Of a stretch of 64,000 bases of DNA, positions 16,843 through 26,079 are shown in pieces. The notes under the pieces were generated by a model. It was not told the origin of the DNA, made no database searches, and worked only from the letters and a program-made list of their open reading frames with translations. Every line of letters begins with the position of its first letter. Position 1 is the stretch's first letter. Source of the stretch: Hyphococcus aureus. GTDB lineage: Bacteria; Pseudomonadota; Alphaproteobacteria; Caulobacterales; Parvularculaceae. The DNA is taken from the NCBI RefSeq assembly GCF_042643165.1, contig NZ_JBHRSH010000002.1:806001-870000 (forward strand), in the 5' to 3' direction. Made by a program: the position numbers and the translations under genes.

Positions 16843-18333
16843 ATGACGGATTTTGAACCGCCCTTCATCCTCGCCATCGATCAGGGCACCACATCAAGCC
16901 GCGCGATTGTGTTCGATCATTCGGGACGCATCGTCTCCTCTGCGCAATCGGAATTTCCGCAACATTACCCCAATGATGGCTGGGTCGAACATGATCCGGA
17001 AGACATCTGGAACACGACATTGGCGACCGCGCGCGAAGCCTTCGCCGCCGCAGAAAAATCAGGCGGACAAGTCGCCGCCATCGGCCTCACCAATCAGCGC
17101 GAGACAACACTGATCTGGGACCGCAAATCCGGCGCGCCCATCTACAACGCCATTGTCTGGCAGGACCGGCGCACGGCGGACATTTGCGCGAAACTGCGCG
17201 ACGGCGGCATTGAAACCCATGTGACGGCGCGCACGGGGTTAGTGCTCGATCCGTATTTTTCGGCGACAAAGGCCGCCTGGATTCTCGACAATGTTGAGGG
17301 CTCTCGTGCGCGCGCGGAAAACGGCGAACTCGCCTTTGGCACCGTCGACAGTTTTCTGATCTGGCGATTGACCGGCGGCGAACGTCACCTGACGGACGCC
17401 ACCAACGCGAGCCGCACATCGCTTTACAACATTCACGATAATCGCTGGGACGACGCCCTGCTTGAAAAGTTTGGCGTGCCGGCGGCAACCCTGCCTGAAG
17501 TGCGCGACTGCGCCGATGATTACGGCATGACCGACCCTGACCTCTTCGGCCGGGCAATTCCCATTTGCGGCGTCGCGGGCGATCAACAGGCCGCGGCTTT
17601 CGGTCAGGCGTGTTTCGCTCCTGGCGACATCAAAAGCACTTATGGCACGGGCTGTTTTGTCGTCATCAATACGGGCGACAAACCGCTCGCCTCTCACAAC
17701 AAACTTCTTTCCACCATCGCCTGGCGGCTCAATGGCGAAACGACTTACGCGCTGGAAGGCTCCATCTTCATCGCCGGCGCCGCGATACAATGGCTGCGCG
17801 ATGAATTGCAGATCATCAAATCGGCGGCGGAAACCGCTGATCTCGCCGAAAGCATTGAAACCAATAACGGCGTTTATCTCGTGCCCGCTTTCACCGGCCT
17901 TGGCGCCCCGCACTGGGCGCCGGGCGCGCGCGGATTGATCACCGGCCTCACCCGCGGCGCCGGACGCGCGGAATTCGCCCGCGCCGCCCTTGAAAGCGTC
18001 GTTTATCAGACTGCCGATCTGATGACCGCCATCGCCCGCGACGGCGCTAGGACAAATACCCTGCGGGTCGATGGCGGCATGGTCGCCAATGACTGGCTAA
18101 TGCAATTCCTCGCTGACATTATCGGCCTCCCCGTGGAGCGGCCGAAAGTGCTGGAAACAACGGCGCTCGGCGCCGCCTATCTCGCTGGGCTGCAGGCCGG
18201 GCTCTATCAGGATACGGAGGAAATCGCCGAGCGCTGGCGCCTCGACGCCCGCTTCCAGCCCGCCATGGCGCCGGAACTGCGCAGCCGCAATCTCGCCGGC
18301 TGGTCTGATGCGCTCCGCCGCACACTTGCCTGA
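16843..18333 (+). CDS. glpK: Glycerol kinase
   Basis: A 496-residue FGGY-family kinase that phosphorylates glycerol to sn-glycerol 3-phosphate with ATP. Typical glycerol-kinase motifs are present: DQGTTSSRAIVFD at the start, WVEHDPEDIW near 47, TNQRETTLIWD near 83, the phosphate-binding STYGTGCFV near 267 and VDGGMVANDWLMQ near 410. Length matches the family. No glpF, glpD or regulator is adjacent. It is followed after 15 bases by a lipoprotein esterase gene, suggesting possible co-transcription and a link between ester hydrolysis and glycerol use, which is only an inference. Confidence 0.94.
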   Translation: MTDFEPPFILAIDQGTTSSRAIVFDHSGRIVSSAQSEFPQHYPNDGWVEHDPEDIWNTTLATAREAFAAAEKSGGQVAAIGLTNQRETTLIWDRKSGAPIYNAIVWQDRRTADICAKLRDGGIETHVTARTGLVLDPYFSATKAAWILDNVEGSRARAENGELAFGTVDSFLIWRLTGGERHLTDATNASRTSLYNIHDNRWDDALLEKFGVPAATLPEVRDCADDYGMTDPDLFGRAIPICGVAGDQQAAAFGQACFAPGDIKSTYGTGCFVVINTGDKPLASHNKLLSTIAWRLNGETTYALEGSIFIAGAAIQWLRDELQIIKSAAETADLAESIETNNGVYLVPAFTGLGAPHWAPGARGLITGLTRGAGRAEFARAALESVVYQTADLMTAIARDGARTNTLRVDGGMVANDWLMQFLADIIGLPVERPKVLETTALGAAYLAGLQAGLYQDTEEIAERWRLDARFQPAMAPELRSRNLAGWSDALRRTLA

Positions 18334-18348
18334 TCAAAGGGACTGTTC

Positions 18349-19194
18349 ATGCGTATTTTCTTCTTTTGCACCCTGTTGCTCGCCGCCGCCTGCGCCTCTG
18401 CGCCAGAACCGCAAAGTGCGACGCCGACAGTTGAACCTATCGTCATTGGCGAAAGCCGGCATATTGAGTCCGAAGCGCTGGGCCAGACCCGGACCTATAA
18501 TGTCTGGTTGCCGCCTTCATATGATGAAGGCGATGCGTCCTATCCGGCGCTCTATGTCATGGATGGCGGGTTGCAACAGGATTTCCACCACATTTCAGGC
18601 CTAGCGCAGCTCTCGACCATTACCGGCATGTTCCGCGAGATCATTCTCGTCGGCGTTGAAACCGTCGACCGCCGGGCGGAGCTTACATCGCCCTCATCCG
18701 ACCCGCTCGATAAGCAGGATTTTCCGACCCATGGAAACGCCGCCGCTTTCCGCGCCTTTCTCAGCAATGAAGTCATGCCTGATGTCGCCAGCCATTATCG
18801 CGTGAGCGGCGAGACCGCGCTGATGGGTGAAAGCTTCGCCGGCTTGTTCGTGCTGGAAACATTCCTGACGGCGCCGGACACCGTAGACAGTTATATCGCG
18901 ATTTCGCCAAGCGTCTGGTGGGACAAGGCCGCGCTCGCAAAAGCATCGAACGAGTATATGCGCACCATGCCGGAGAAGGAGCGCAAGCTCTATCTCGCCA
19001 TCGCCAATGAAGACGGCCTGATGCGTGAAGGCGTGCTCGATGTCGTCAAAGCCTTGAAAAAGGAAAAAGTCCCCGGCCTCGCCTGGACTTTCTCAGATCG
19101 CCCGGATCTGAAGCACTCGTCCATTTATCACCGCGAAGCGCTTGAGGCGATGTTATGGACCTTCGCGAACCCGGACGAGGAAAAGACGCACTAA
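18349..19194 (+). CDS. Lipoprotein esterase of the IroE/esterase-D type
   Basis: A 281-residue alpha/beta-hydrolase with a lipoprotein signal (LLLAAACAS, lipid-modified Cys near 15). The nucleophile is S162 in MGESFAGLF, with the acid expected near NEDGL and the histidine in DLKHSSIYH near 253. The arrangement NVWLPPSYDEG followed by ALYVMDGG is typical of putative esterases such as IroE and related siderophore or acyl esterases. It is 15 bases downstream of glpK. Its TAA overlaps the convergent selD TAG in a 4-base CTAA, leaving no room for a separate terminator. Substrate unknown. Confidence 0.8.
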   Translation: MRIFFFCTLLLAAACASAPEPQSATPTVEPIVIGESRHIESEALGQTRTYNVWLPPSYDEGDASYPALYVMDGGLQQDFHHISGLAQLSTITGMFREIILVGVETVDRRAELTSPSSDPLDKQDFPTHGNAAAFRAFLSNEVMPDVASHYRVSGETALMGESFAGLFVLETFLTAPDTVDSYIAISPSVWWDKAALAKASNEYMRTMPEKERKLYLAIANEDGLMREGVLDVVKALKKEKVPGLAWTFSDRPDLKHSSIYHREALEAMLWTFANPDEEKTH

Positions 19195-20234
19195 CCAATC
19201 CGGATTGACGGCGAACCTTCTCTTATCGCTCCAATCACCGTCGCTGAGGCGTGACCGTGACGGCGGAAGGAGGCGAGAACCTCATCCGCAGCATCGGGCG
19301 CACAGGAAACGAGCAGCCCGCCGGAGGTTTGCGGATCGGTGAGCATGTCACGCGATTGTTCGGCCCATCCGGCCGGCGCCTCAACCCAGTCTTTCACGCT
19401 TTCCCAGTTGCGCCCGCTGGCGCCGGTTTTGACGCCATCATAAAGCAGCGCCCGCGCCAGATCGAACATGGGAACGGCGCTTTCTTCAACCGCCGCTGCG
19501 ACACCGCTACCCCTGCACATCTCCGACAGGTGACCGAGAAGGCCGAAACCTGTCACATCGGTCATGGCGTGAACGCCGTCGATTTCGGCAATATCAGCCC
19601 CCGGACGATTAAGCAGCGTGGTTGAGGCGATCATCGCTTCATAACCTTCGGGCGACAGAATTTCTTTTTTTAGCGCAGCGCTAAAGACTCCAACGCCGAG
19701 CGGCTTGCCAAGGATCAAAATATCACCCGGCCGCGCGCCGTCATTTTTCATCACCCGGTCGGGATGAACGAGACCCAGCGCCACGAGTCCGTAAATCGGT
19801 TCGGCGGAATCGATGGAATGCCCGCCCGCCACCGGGGCGCCCGCCGCCTCGCTCGCCGTTCGTCCGCCATCGAGAATACGCCGGATCGTCTCCGTCGACA
19901 TCCTGCCGATTGGCATGCCGGTGATGGCGAGGGAAAAAATCGGCCGCCCGCCCATGGCGTAAACATCCGACAGCGCATTGGTGGCGGCGATGCGTCCGAA
20001 CTCGAACGGGTCATCGACGATAGGCATGAAGAAATCCGTGGTGGCGATCAACGCCGCGTCGTCAGAGATCCGATAGACGGCTGCGTCATCGCTGGTGGCC
20101 GCATCCACCATCAGCCCCACATGGGTCGCCGCAACGGGCATGGAGCTCAAAATCTCCTGCAGCACATTCGGCGCGATCTTGCAGCCGCAGCCGCCCCCAT
20201 GGGCGAGCGAGGTCAGACGGGGTTCCGCGGACAT
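19191..20234 (-). CDS. selD: Selenide, water dikinase (selenophosphate synthetase)
   Basis: A 347-residue enzyme, the same length as E. coli SelD, that makes selenophosphate from selenide and ATP. The catalytic motif HGGGCGCK gives C16 and C18; the form is the cysteine type, not selenocysteine. Other family blocks are visible: TTDFFMPIVDDPFEFG near 63, NALSDVYAMGG near 82, and DPQTSGGLL near 315. The start at 20234 has a strong AGGAGAAGG site; 12 more codons upstream are open but not needed. It is divergent from mnmH with about 90 bases between starts, so the two probably form one selenium-use module. No selA or selB is in the window. Confidence 0.94.
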   Translation of the reverse strand: MSAEPRLTSLAHGGGCGCKIAPNVLQEILSSMPVAATHVGLMVDAATSDDAAVYRISDDAALIATTDFFMPIVDDPFEFGRIAATNALSDVYAMGGRPIFSLAITGMPIGRMSTETIRRILDGGRTASEAAGAPVAGGHSIDSAEPIYGLVALGLVHPDRVMKNDGARPGDILILGKPLGVGVFSAALKKEILSPEGYEAMIASTTLLNRPGADIAEIDGVHAMTDVTGFGLLGHLSEMCRGSGVAAAVEESAVPMFDLARALLYDGVKTGASGRNWESVKDWVEAPAGWAEQSRDMLTDPQTSGGLLVSCAPDAADEVLASFRRHGHASATVIGAIREGSPSIRIG

Positions 20235-20327
20235 GATTCCTTCTCCTGAGGCGGCCTTCTTGCAGCCCACGGCGGACAGTCTAGAACACTCCTTTTGGCG
20301 GCGCGCAAGCGCTTTCAGGCGCAGGGC

Positions 20328-21392
20328 ATGATCGAGAATACCGGCGATATCGAGGTGGAGACGCTGGCGCGCTTTGACGCGATCATCGACGTGCGCTCGC
20401 CGTCGGAATTCGCGGCGGACCGCCTGCCTGGCGCCATCAACCTGCCGGTGCTGGATGACGCGCAGCGGGCGGAGGTCGGAACCATCTACAAACAGGTCTC
20501 ACGCTTCACCGCCCGCCGCCTTGGCGCCGCCTATGTGGCGCGCAATGTCGCCCGGCATCTCGAAACCGCGCTGGCGGACCGGCCAAAGGACTTTCATCCG
20601 CTCATTTATTGCTGGCGCGGCGGTATGCGCTCGAACGCCATGGCGACAATTCTTTCACAAGTGGGATGGCGCTGCGGCGTTCTTGAAGGCGGCTACAAGA
20701 CCTGGCGGCGCGCGGTGACGGCCGCCTTGCGCGACAGCGAGGCGCCGTTGCCTGTTGTCCTTCTCGATGGACAGACGGGTGTCGCGAAGTCGGATATGCT
20801 GCGGGCGGCGGAACGCGAAGGCGTGCAGGTGCTGGACCTTGAAGCCATCGCCCATCATCGCGGTTCGGTCTTTGGCGGCTATGACGATGATCCGCAGCCG
20901 GAGCAAAAATATTTCGAAACCCAGATTTTCGACCGCCTGCGCCATACGGACCTTTCAAGGCCCATTCTGGTGGAAGCGGAATCGAACCGCATCGGCCGCT
21001 GTGAAATTCCAACGCGGCTGTGGACCGCCATGCAGGCGGCGCCCCGCATCACGCTCTCGGCGCCGCTCGCGGCCCGCGCCGCCTATCTCACGACGGCGTA
21101 TCCCGACATCACCGGCGACCAGACCGCCGCCCTCGCCGCCATCGACCGCTTGGCGCCGTTTCATTCCAGGGAAACCCTTGCCGGTTGGCGCGGCCTTGCG
21201 GAAACGGCCCAATGGCGCGACCTGGCGGCGGCGCTGATGCAGGCTCATTACGACCCGGCCTATGAGCGCAGCCGTCAGCGCGGGCGCTGCGGCGCGGCGC
21301 TTTCGAGCTACGACCTCGAAGAGCTGGACAGCGCGACATTTGAACGGGTTGCGAAAGAGATAGCATCCACTCTATTGACCGCTAAAATTTAA
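20328..21392 (+). CDS. mnmH: tRNA 2-selenouridine synthase (rhodanese plus P-loop domain)
   Basis: A 354-residue protein. The N-terminal rhodanese domain has the expected active cysteine C95 in YCWRGGMRS, and a P-loop domain follows. The enzyme replaces sulfur by selenium in the wobble 2-thiouridine of tRNAs for Lys, Glu and Gln, using selenophosphate. The nucleotide loop reads GQTGVAKS (148-155): the second glycine of the usual GxTGxGKS/T is alanine while the lysine is kept. The start at 20328 is chosen for its family-like N-terminus; a TTG at 20295 would add 11 residues. It is divergent from selD, which supplies its substrate. Confidence 0.9.
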   Translation: MIENTGDIEVETLARFDAIIDVRSPSEFAADRLPGAINLPVLDDAQRAEVGTIYKQVSRFTARRLGAAYVARNVARHLETALADRPKDFHPLIYCWRGGMRSNAMATILSQVGWRCGVLEGGYKTWRRAVTAALRDSEAPLPVVLLDGQTGVAKSDMLRAAEREGVQVLDLEAIAHHRGSVFGGYDDDPQPEQKYFETQIFDRLRHTDLSRPILVEAESNRIGRCEIPTRLWTAMQAAPRITLSAPLAARAAYLTTAYPDITGDQTAALAAIDRLAPFHSRETLAGWRGLAETAQWRDLAAALMQAHYDPAYERSRQRGRCGAALSSYDLEELDSATFERVAKEIASTLLTAKI

Positions 21393-21465
21393 TGGCCGCG
21401 CGTCCGGCCCCAACAATCGCTCACAGTTTTTGTGGACGCGCGCCAAGACAAGGAAATCCGACCCC

Positions 21466-22194
21466 ATGACCCAGCCCGACCTGACCGGCAAAACCGCTCT
21501 CGTCACCGGCGCCTCCCGCGGCATCGGCAAGTCGATCGCGCTCAGCCTTGCAAAAGCGGGCGCGCATGTCCTGGCGCTGGCGCGCACGCCCGGCGCACTC
21601 GAAGACCTCGATGACGAGATCAAGGCCGCCGGCGGCAAGGCGTCGCTGATCCCCATGGACCTCGTCTCCGATGACGGGATCGAACGCCTCGCCGGCGCGC
21701 TGACGGAGCGCTTTCCTGCGCTCGATATTCTGGTGCTCAATGCCGGCTCGCTCGGTGAACTGGCGCCGTTGCCAGATATCGATCCCAAAGTCTGGCGACA
21801 TACGCTCGATCTCAATGTCACGGCGAACTGGCGGTTGTTGCGCGCGCTCGATCCGATGCTGCGAAACGCGGCGGATGCGCGCGTTATCGGCCTGTCATCG
21901 CGTGTGGGCGGCGAAGCGCCAAAAGCGTTCTGGGGAAGCTATGCGGTGACAAAGGCTGCGTTCGACATGCTCCTGAAAACCTATGCCGAGGAAATGGCGA
22001 AAACATCCGTTCACGTCTCACTTATCAGCCCCGGCCCCATGCGCACCGATATGCGCAAAGTCGCCATGCCCGGCGAAGACTCGGCGACACTGCCGCATCC
22101 CGATGAGCTGTTGCCGCTCGTTCACCATTTGCTGGTGCGAGAGGACCGCGAGCCTTTGCGGATTTCGTTCAAGGAATGGACCGGCGGCGCGTAG
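21466..22194 (+). CDS. Short-chain dehydrogenase/reductase
   Basis: A 242-residue classical SDR oxidoreductase. The coenzyme motif TGASRGIG is at residues 15-22, NAG near 88, the catalytic Ser is in IGLSSRVGG near 145 and the YxxxK pair is in YAVTKAA near 158. The presence of Arg after TGAS fits a preference for NADP(H), although this is weak. The start at 21466 has AAGGAAA about 10 bases upstream; an in-frame codon 36 bases earlier is less likely. It lies 73 bases after mnmH on the same strand and converges on der. The substrate cannot be told from sequence. Confidence 0.87.
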   Translation: MTQPDLTGKTALVTGASRGIGKSIALSLAKAGAHVLALARTPGALEDLDDEIKAAGGKASLIPMDLVSDDGIERLAGALTERFPALDILVLNAGSLGELAPLPDIDPKVWRHTLDLNVTANWRLLRALDPMLRNAADARVIGLSSRVGGEAPKAFWGSYAVTKAAFDMLLKTYAEEMAKTSVHVSLISPGPMRTDMRKVAMPGEDSATLPHPDELLPLVHHLLVREDREPLRISFKEWTGGA

Positions 22195-22219
22195 CGCATG
22201 CCTTCATCCTACGATGCGC

Positions 22220-23599
22220 CTAACGGCGCTTTTCTTTCGTATCATATGGATTGGCAGGCTTTTTCAAAATCAAGCGGATCGGCACAGCCTTGATATCAAA
22301 GGCGTCGCGGATGCCGTTAATGAGATAGCGCCGATAGGACTCGGGCAATTCATCCGCGCGCGTGCACTGCGCCACAAAGGTTGGCGGGCGCGTTTTCGTC
22401 TGGGCGATGTAACGCAGTTTTATGCGCTGGCCGGAAACGGCGGGCGGCGCGTGACGATGCACCGCCTCCTGCAGCCAGTCATTGAGTTCCGGCGTTTTCA
22501 CCCGCGCATTCCAGTCAATATAGACCTTGATCACCGCCGGCATCAGCCGGTTCACGCCCGCGCCGGTCAGCGCGGAAAAAGGCGTGATGGGAATATCCGG
22601 CGCCTGCGGAAGAAGACGGCCCGCCGTCTCTTTCAGCTCGCGCATCTTCTGATCCTTGTCCTCGATCAAATCCCATTTGTTGACGGCGATCACCAGCGCG
22701 CGACCTTCGCGCAAGGCAAGATCCGCAAGCTGAAGGTCCTGCTTGTCGAAAGGATTTTCAGCGTCGAGAAGAAGCACTGCAACTTCGGTGAACTTGATCG
22801 CGCGCAGGGCGTCGGCGACGGACAGCTTTTCAAGCTTGGACTGAACTTTCGCTTTCTTGCGCATGCCCGCCGTATCGAACAGCTTCACCGGCCAGTCGCG
22901 GTCACGTCCGCGCCATTTCCATTCGACGGAAATTGAATCGCGGGTGATCCCCGCCTCCGGTCCGGTCAGCAGCCGGTTCTCACCGATCAGGCGATTAACA
23001 AGGGTCGATTTGCCGGCATTCGGACGGCCAATGATGGCGACGCGCAGGGGCTTTAGCGGATTGTCCCATTCCTGTTCTTCATCGATTTCTTCTTCGTCAT
23101 CGAGTTCCGCCAGGAAAGGGTCGAGCGCATTGTAAAGCTCGGCCATGCCCTCGCCATGTTCGGCGGAGATCGCGATGGGATCGCCGACGCCGAGCGCATA
23201 GGCGTCGTAAAAGCCTGCATCGCCCGCATTGCCCTCAGCCTTGTTGGCAAGAAGGATCACCGGCTTGCCGCTGGCGCGCAACAGCGATGCAAAGGTTTGA
23301 TCGAGAGGTGTCACCCCCGCGCGCGCATCAATCAGGAACAGACACGCCGCGGCTTCAGCGACGGCGGCGTCGGTTTGCTTGCGCATACGCCCTTCAAGCG
23401 CCGCCTCGGGCGCTTCTTCAAGACCCGGCGTGTCGACAGCGATGAAGGTCAGATCGCCGAGTTTCGCGTCGCCTTCGCGGCGGTCGCGGGTCACGCCCGG
23501 CGTATCGTCCACAAGCGCAAGACGCTTGCCCACAAGCCGGTTGAACAAGGTGGACTTGCCAACATTGGGACGGCCGACAAGAGCAATTTTTACCGGCAT
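22220..23599 (-). CDS. der: Ribosome assembly GTPase Der (EngA)
   Basis: A 459-residue essential GTPase with two consecutive G domains and a C-terminal KH-like domain. The first P-loop GRPNVGKS starts near residue 9 with DTPGLE and NKAE motifs following; the second GRPNAGKS starts near 194 with DTAGMRKK and NKWD. Der acts in late 50S ribosomal subunit maturation. It is last in a minus-strand run yfgM-bamB-der, an order conserved in many proteobacteria. The gap to bamB is 28 bases. Confidence 0.96.
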   Translation of the reverse strand: MPVKIALVGRPNVGKSTLFNRLVGKRLALVDDTPGVTRDRREGDAKLGDLTFIAVDTPGLEEAPEAALEGRMRKQTDAAVAEAAACLFLIDARAGVTPLDQTFASLLRASGKPVILLANKAEGNAGDAGFYDAYALGVGDPIAISAEHGEGMAELYNALDPFLAELDDEEEIDEEQEWDNPLKPLRVAIIGRPNAGKSTLVNRLIGENRLLTGPEAGITRDSISVEWKWRGRDRDWPVKLFDTAGMRKKAKVQSKLEKLSVADALRAIKFTEVAVLLLDAENPFDKQDLQLADLALREGRALVIAVNKWDLIEDKDQKMRELKETAGRLLPQAPDIPITPFSALTGAGVNRLMPAVIKVYIDWNARVKTPELNDWLQEAVHRHAPPAVSGQRIKLRYIAQTKTRPPTFVAQCTRADELPESYRRYLINGIRDAFDIKAVPIRLILKKPANPYDTKEKRR

Positions 23600-23627
23600 G
23601 TCCTCACCAAGCGGACGCGCACGCGCC

Positions 23628-25022
23628 TTAGCGCATGGCGATCAGCTTGCCTTCTTCAGTCAGGATAAAGACTTTTTCTCCCGCGACGACCGGCGAGACG
23701 ACAGAGCTGCCGTCAATCTTGTCGGTCAACAAAATTTCACCCGTTTCCGGCGAGACTTTTACGATTTCGCTTTCCGTGGAGACAAGCAGGAGATTGCCGC
23801 CCGCCAATACAGGGCCCGCCCAGGAGATGCGGCCTTTTTTCTTTTTCTCTTTTTTATAACGGCGAAGCTGGGTCACCCAGACGATAGCGCCGTCATTGCG
23901 CGATACGCAGACAAGCTCGCCCTCGACCGACACGAGATAGATATAATCGCCGGCGACCCACGGCATTTGCAGGGACGCAATCGACGCTTCCCAGACCGGA
24001 CGGCCGGTGCGGATGTCGATGGCGGAGAAGCGCCCGCCATGGCTGACGACGTAAACAAGACCTCGGTCGATCACCGGACTGCCCGCAATGTCATTCAGCG
24101 TCGCAAGCGAGGTCAGCCGCGCCTGACGGGCCAGCGTCATGTCCCAGACCGAGCGGCCGCTGTCGGCCAGAAAGGCCACAAGTTCGCCTGACGAAAACGG
24201 CGCCACCACAAGATCACCCGCCGCCGCCGGGCTCGACGACGAAAGGAACCGCGCCGCCTCTTCAAAAGACTGGAAAGTCCAGTCCTTGGCGCCGGTCTCC
24301 TGATTGAGGGCGATGAATTCGTTTGTGTTGGTGGAAAGATAGACGCGGCCGCGATAGGCGGTCGGCGGCGTGCGCGCCGGGGCGGTCGTTTCAACGCGCC
24401 ATAGCTCATCGCCGGACTGCGCGTCGAGCGCCGCGACAAATCCGAAGCCCGAAGTCACGAAGATGCGGCCGTTCTCAAATGCGACGCCGCCGCCAAATCC
24501 GATCTCCGCCGGATTGGGGCCGCGCAGCAGATCGCGAATGCGGAAGCGTTCGTCGATCTCCGGCGCAAGCTCCTTACGCCAGACAAGATCGCCGGTCTCC
24601 GCGTCGTAGGATGAGACTTTGGTTTCCGCATCGAGAACGAAAACACGATTATCGACGACGATTGGCGGCGAGGTCAGGCGCGCCCGACGCGCAGAAGCGT
24701 CGCCCACATCGGCTTTCCAGATGGTTTTGAGTTCCAGCGGAGCGCTCAGGTGGTGCAGCGTATGGTCGGCTTCCCCGCCCGGCTGGGTCCAGGACGCATT
24801 GACATAAGAAGGAGGAATTTCAATCGGCGCATCGGCGTAACGCGGATCGGCCGTCAACGCCGTATCGAGCGCGAGGATCGAAATTCGCTCGTCATCTTCC
24901 TCCTCGGCTTTTTTGTCTTCATCATCACCGCCGCCAATGCCAAATGTGCCGCAAGCGGTAATGAGCGCAAAGCCGGACGCCAGCAGGAGTGCGCGCCAGA
25001 AGGAAAGCGATAGAGATTTCAT
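23628..25022 (-). CDS. bamB: Outer-membrane assembly lipoprotein BamB
   Basis: A 464-residue PQQ-like eight-bladed beta-propeller lipoprotein. The signal ends in the lipobox ITAC with the modified Cys at about residue 24. After it comes an acidic low-complexity stretch and then repeated WxxD/GxVYV-type blades, for example DNRVFVLDAET, NGRIFVTSGFG, GRVYLSTNTNE and RGLVYVVSHGG. BamB scaffolds the BamA complex that inserts beta-barrel proteins. It starts three bases after the yfgM stop and precedes der, the classical yfgM-bamB-der arrangement. The length is larger than E. coli BamB (392) because of the acidic N-terminal insert. Confidence 0.9.
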   Translation of the reverse strand: MKSLSLSFWRALLLASGFALITACGTFGIGGGDDEDKKAEEEDDERISILALDTALTADPRYADAPIEIPPSYVNASWTQPGGEADHTLHHLSAPLELKTIWKADVGDASARRARLTSPPIVVDNRVFVLDAETKVSSYDAETGDLVWRKELAPEIDERFRIRDLLRGPNPAEIGFGGGVAFENGRIFVTSGFGFVAALDAQSGDELWRVETTAPARTPPTAYRGRVYLSTNTNEFIALNQETGAKDWTFQSFEEAARFLSSSSPAAAGDLVVAPFSSGELVAFLADSGRSVWDMTLARQARLTSLATLNDIAGSPVIDRGLVYVVSHGGRFSAIDIRTGRPVWEASIASLQMPWVAGDYIYLVSVEGELVCVSRNDGAIVWVTQLRRYKKEKKKKGRISWAGPVLAGGNLLLVSTESEIVKVSPETGEILLTDKIDGSSVVSPVVAGEKVFILTEEGKLIAMR

Positions 25023-25025
25023 ATT

Positions 25026-25877
25026 TTACTCTTCGTGATTATGGCCGTCATCATGGCCGTCTTCAGCACTTGCATCCCCGGCAATGTTTTCGACCGCGCC
25101 CGCTTCTTCGGCGGCGTCTTCTTCGGTCGCGTTTTCTTCCGTATCCGTCGGTTCCCCTTGCGCTGCATCCAGTCCGAGCGACTGTACGAGCTCGTCGATC
25201 CGCAATTCACCCGAAATATTCACGCCGCTGCGGCCGGATTCTGCAAGCGCTGCGAATTCCTCCGCCCGGTCGCGAATGCCCGCAGGCGTTTCAAGATCGA
25301 GCGACAGCGCATTGAAGGTTGCAACGGCGCTTTCATAATCCTTGGCGTTCAGCGATGCGACGCCGAGAATTTCGCGCGCATAATAGCTGAACGGTCCGCC
25401 CGCCTCCGCCAGATCGCTGACATCGCCCATGACCGCGTCGCGCCCATCAGCAAGCGCCAGATAGCCGGCGCGAATGCTCGCCAGTTCGCGAATGCGTTTG
25501 GGCGCATCGCCTGCGGCGACGCCGCGATAAATTTCCAGCGCTTTCAGGCGCTCCCCGCCGGCCGCATAGGAGCTTGCCCGGCGCAAGGCCGCGAGCGCGC
25601 CATAGCCGCCTTTTTCTTCCGCCACCGCTTCCAGCGCGGCGCGGCCCGCATCCGCATCCTCCCCCAGAAGGTCGAGCGCCGCCCGATATTCGAGCGACTG
25701 TTCCTCAGCGGCCTCGGTTTTCAGATGACCCCAGATCTGCCAGCCGGCGACCCCGGCGACGATCGCCACCGCGCCAACGACAAGAGCCGCCCCTTGCTTG
25801 CGGAAGAAATCCCAGGTGCGGTCTTCCTCAAGCGCCTGGTCCACTTCTTTCAATAATACGCTGTCTTCGTTGGCCAC
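25026..25877 (-). CDS. YfgM-like TPR protein, SecYEG-associated periplasmic chaperone
   Basis: A 283-residue protein with a short cytoplasmic N-terminus, one transmembrane helix (residues 29-48, VVGAVAIVAGVAGWQIWG) and a helical TPR-like domain facing the periplasm. The N-terminal DQALEEDRTWDFFRKQG pattern is typical of YfgM/DUF2133 proteins. E. coli YfgM links the SecYEG translocon to periplasmic chaperones. The C-terminal tail (about residues 240-283) is unusually acidic and ends in a DDGHNHEE-type histidine-acid motif, which could bind metal ions. It is first of the yfgM-bamB-der unit. Confidence 0.85.
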   Translation of the reverse strand: MANEDSVLLKEVDQALEEDRTWDFFRKQGAALVVGAVAIVAGVAGWQIWGHLKTEAAEEQSLEYRAALDLLGEDADAGRAALEAVAEEKGGYGALAALRRASSYAAGGERLKALEIYRGVAAGDAPKRIRELASIRAGYLALADGRDAVMGDVSDLAEAGGPFSYYAREILGVASLNAKDYESAVATFNALSLDLETPAGIRDRAEEFAALAESGRSGVNISGELRIDELVQSLGLDAAQGEPTDTEENATEEDAAEEAGAVENIAGDASAEDGHDDGHNHEE

Positions 25878-26079
25878 TTTTAAATTCCTGCCCTAATGCG
25901 CGTCAGGTCCGAAAGGGACCCGCCCGGTCAGCTCAGCCGGCCCCGGAGAGCGCCGGTTCTAACGGCCTTTGGAGCCAGAGGCAACGAGGGGCCAAGGATA
26001 GGGCGAGGCGCCGCCGGGGCCCGCCGCCACAACTTGCAGATCAGCGATAAAGATGGCGATTTCAAGCCGCCGGGCGGTC

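Noticed and set aside
19191..20234. Possible selenocysteine form of SelD
   Set aside because: The active-site codon is a normal Cys codon (HGGGCGCK); no in-frame TGA is present.
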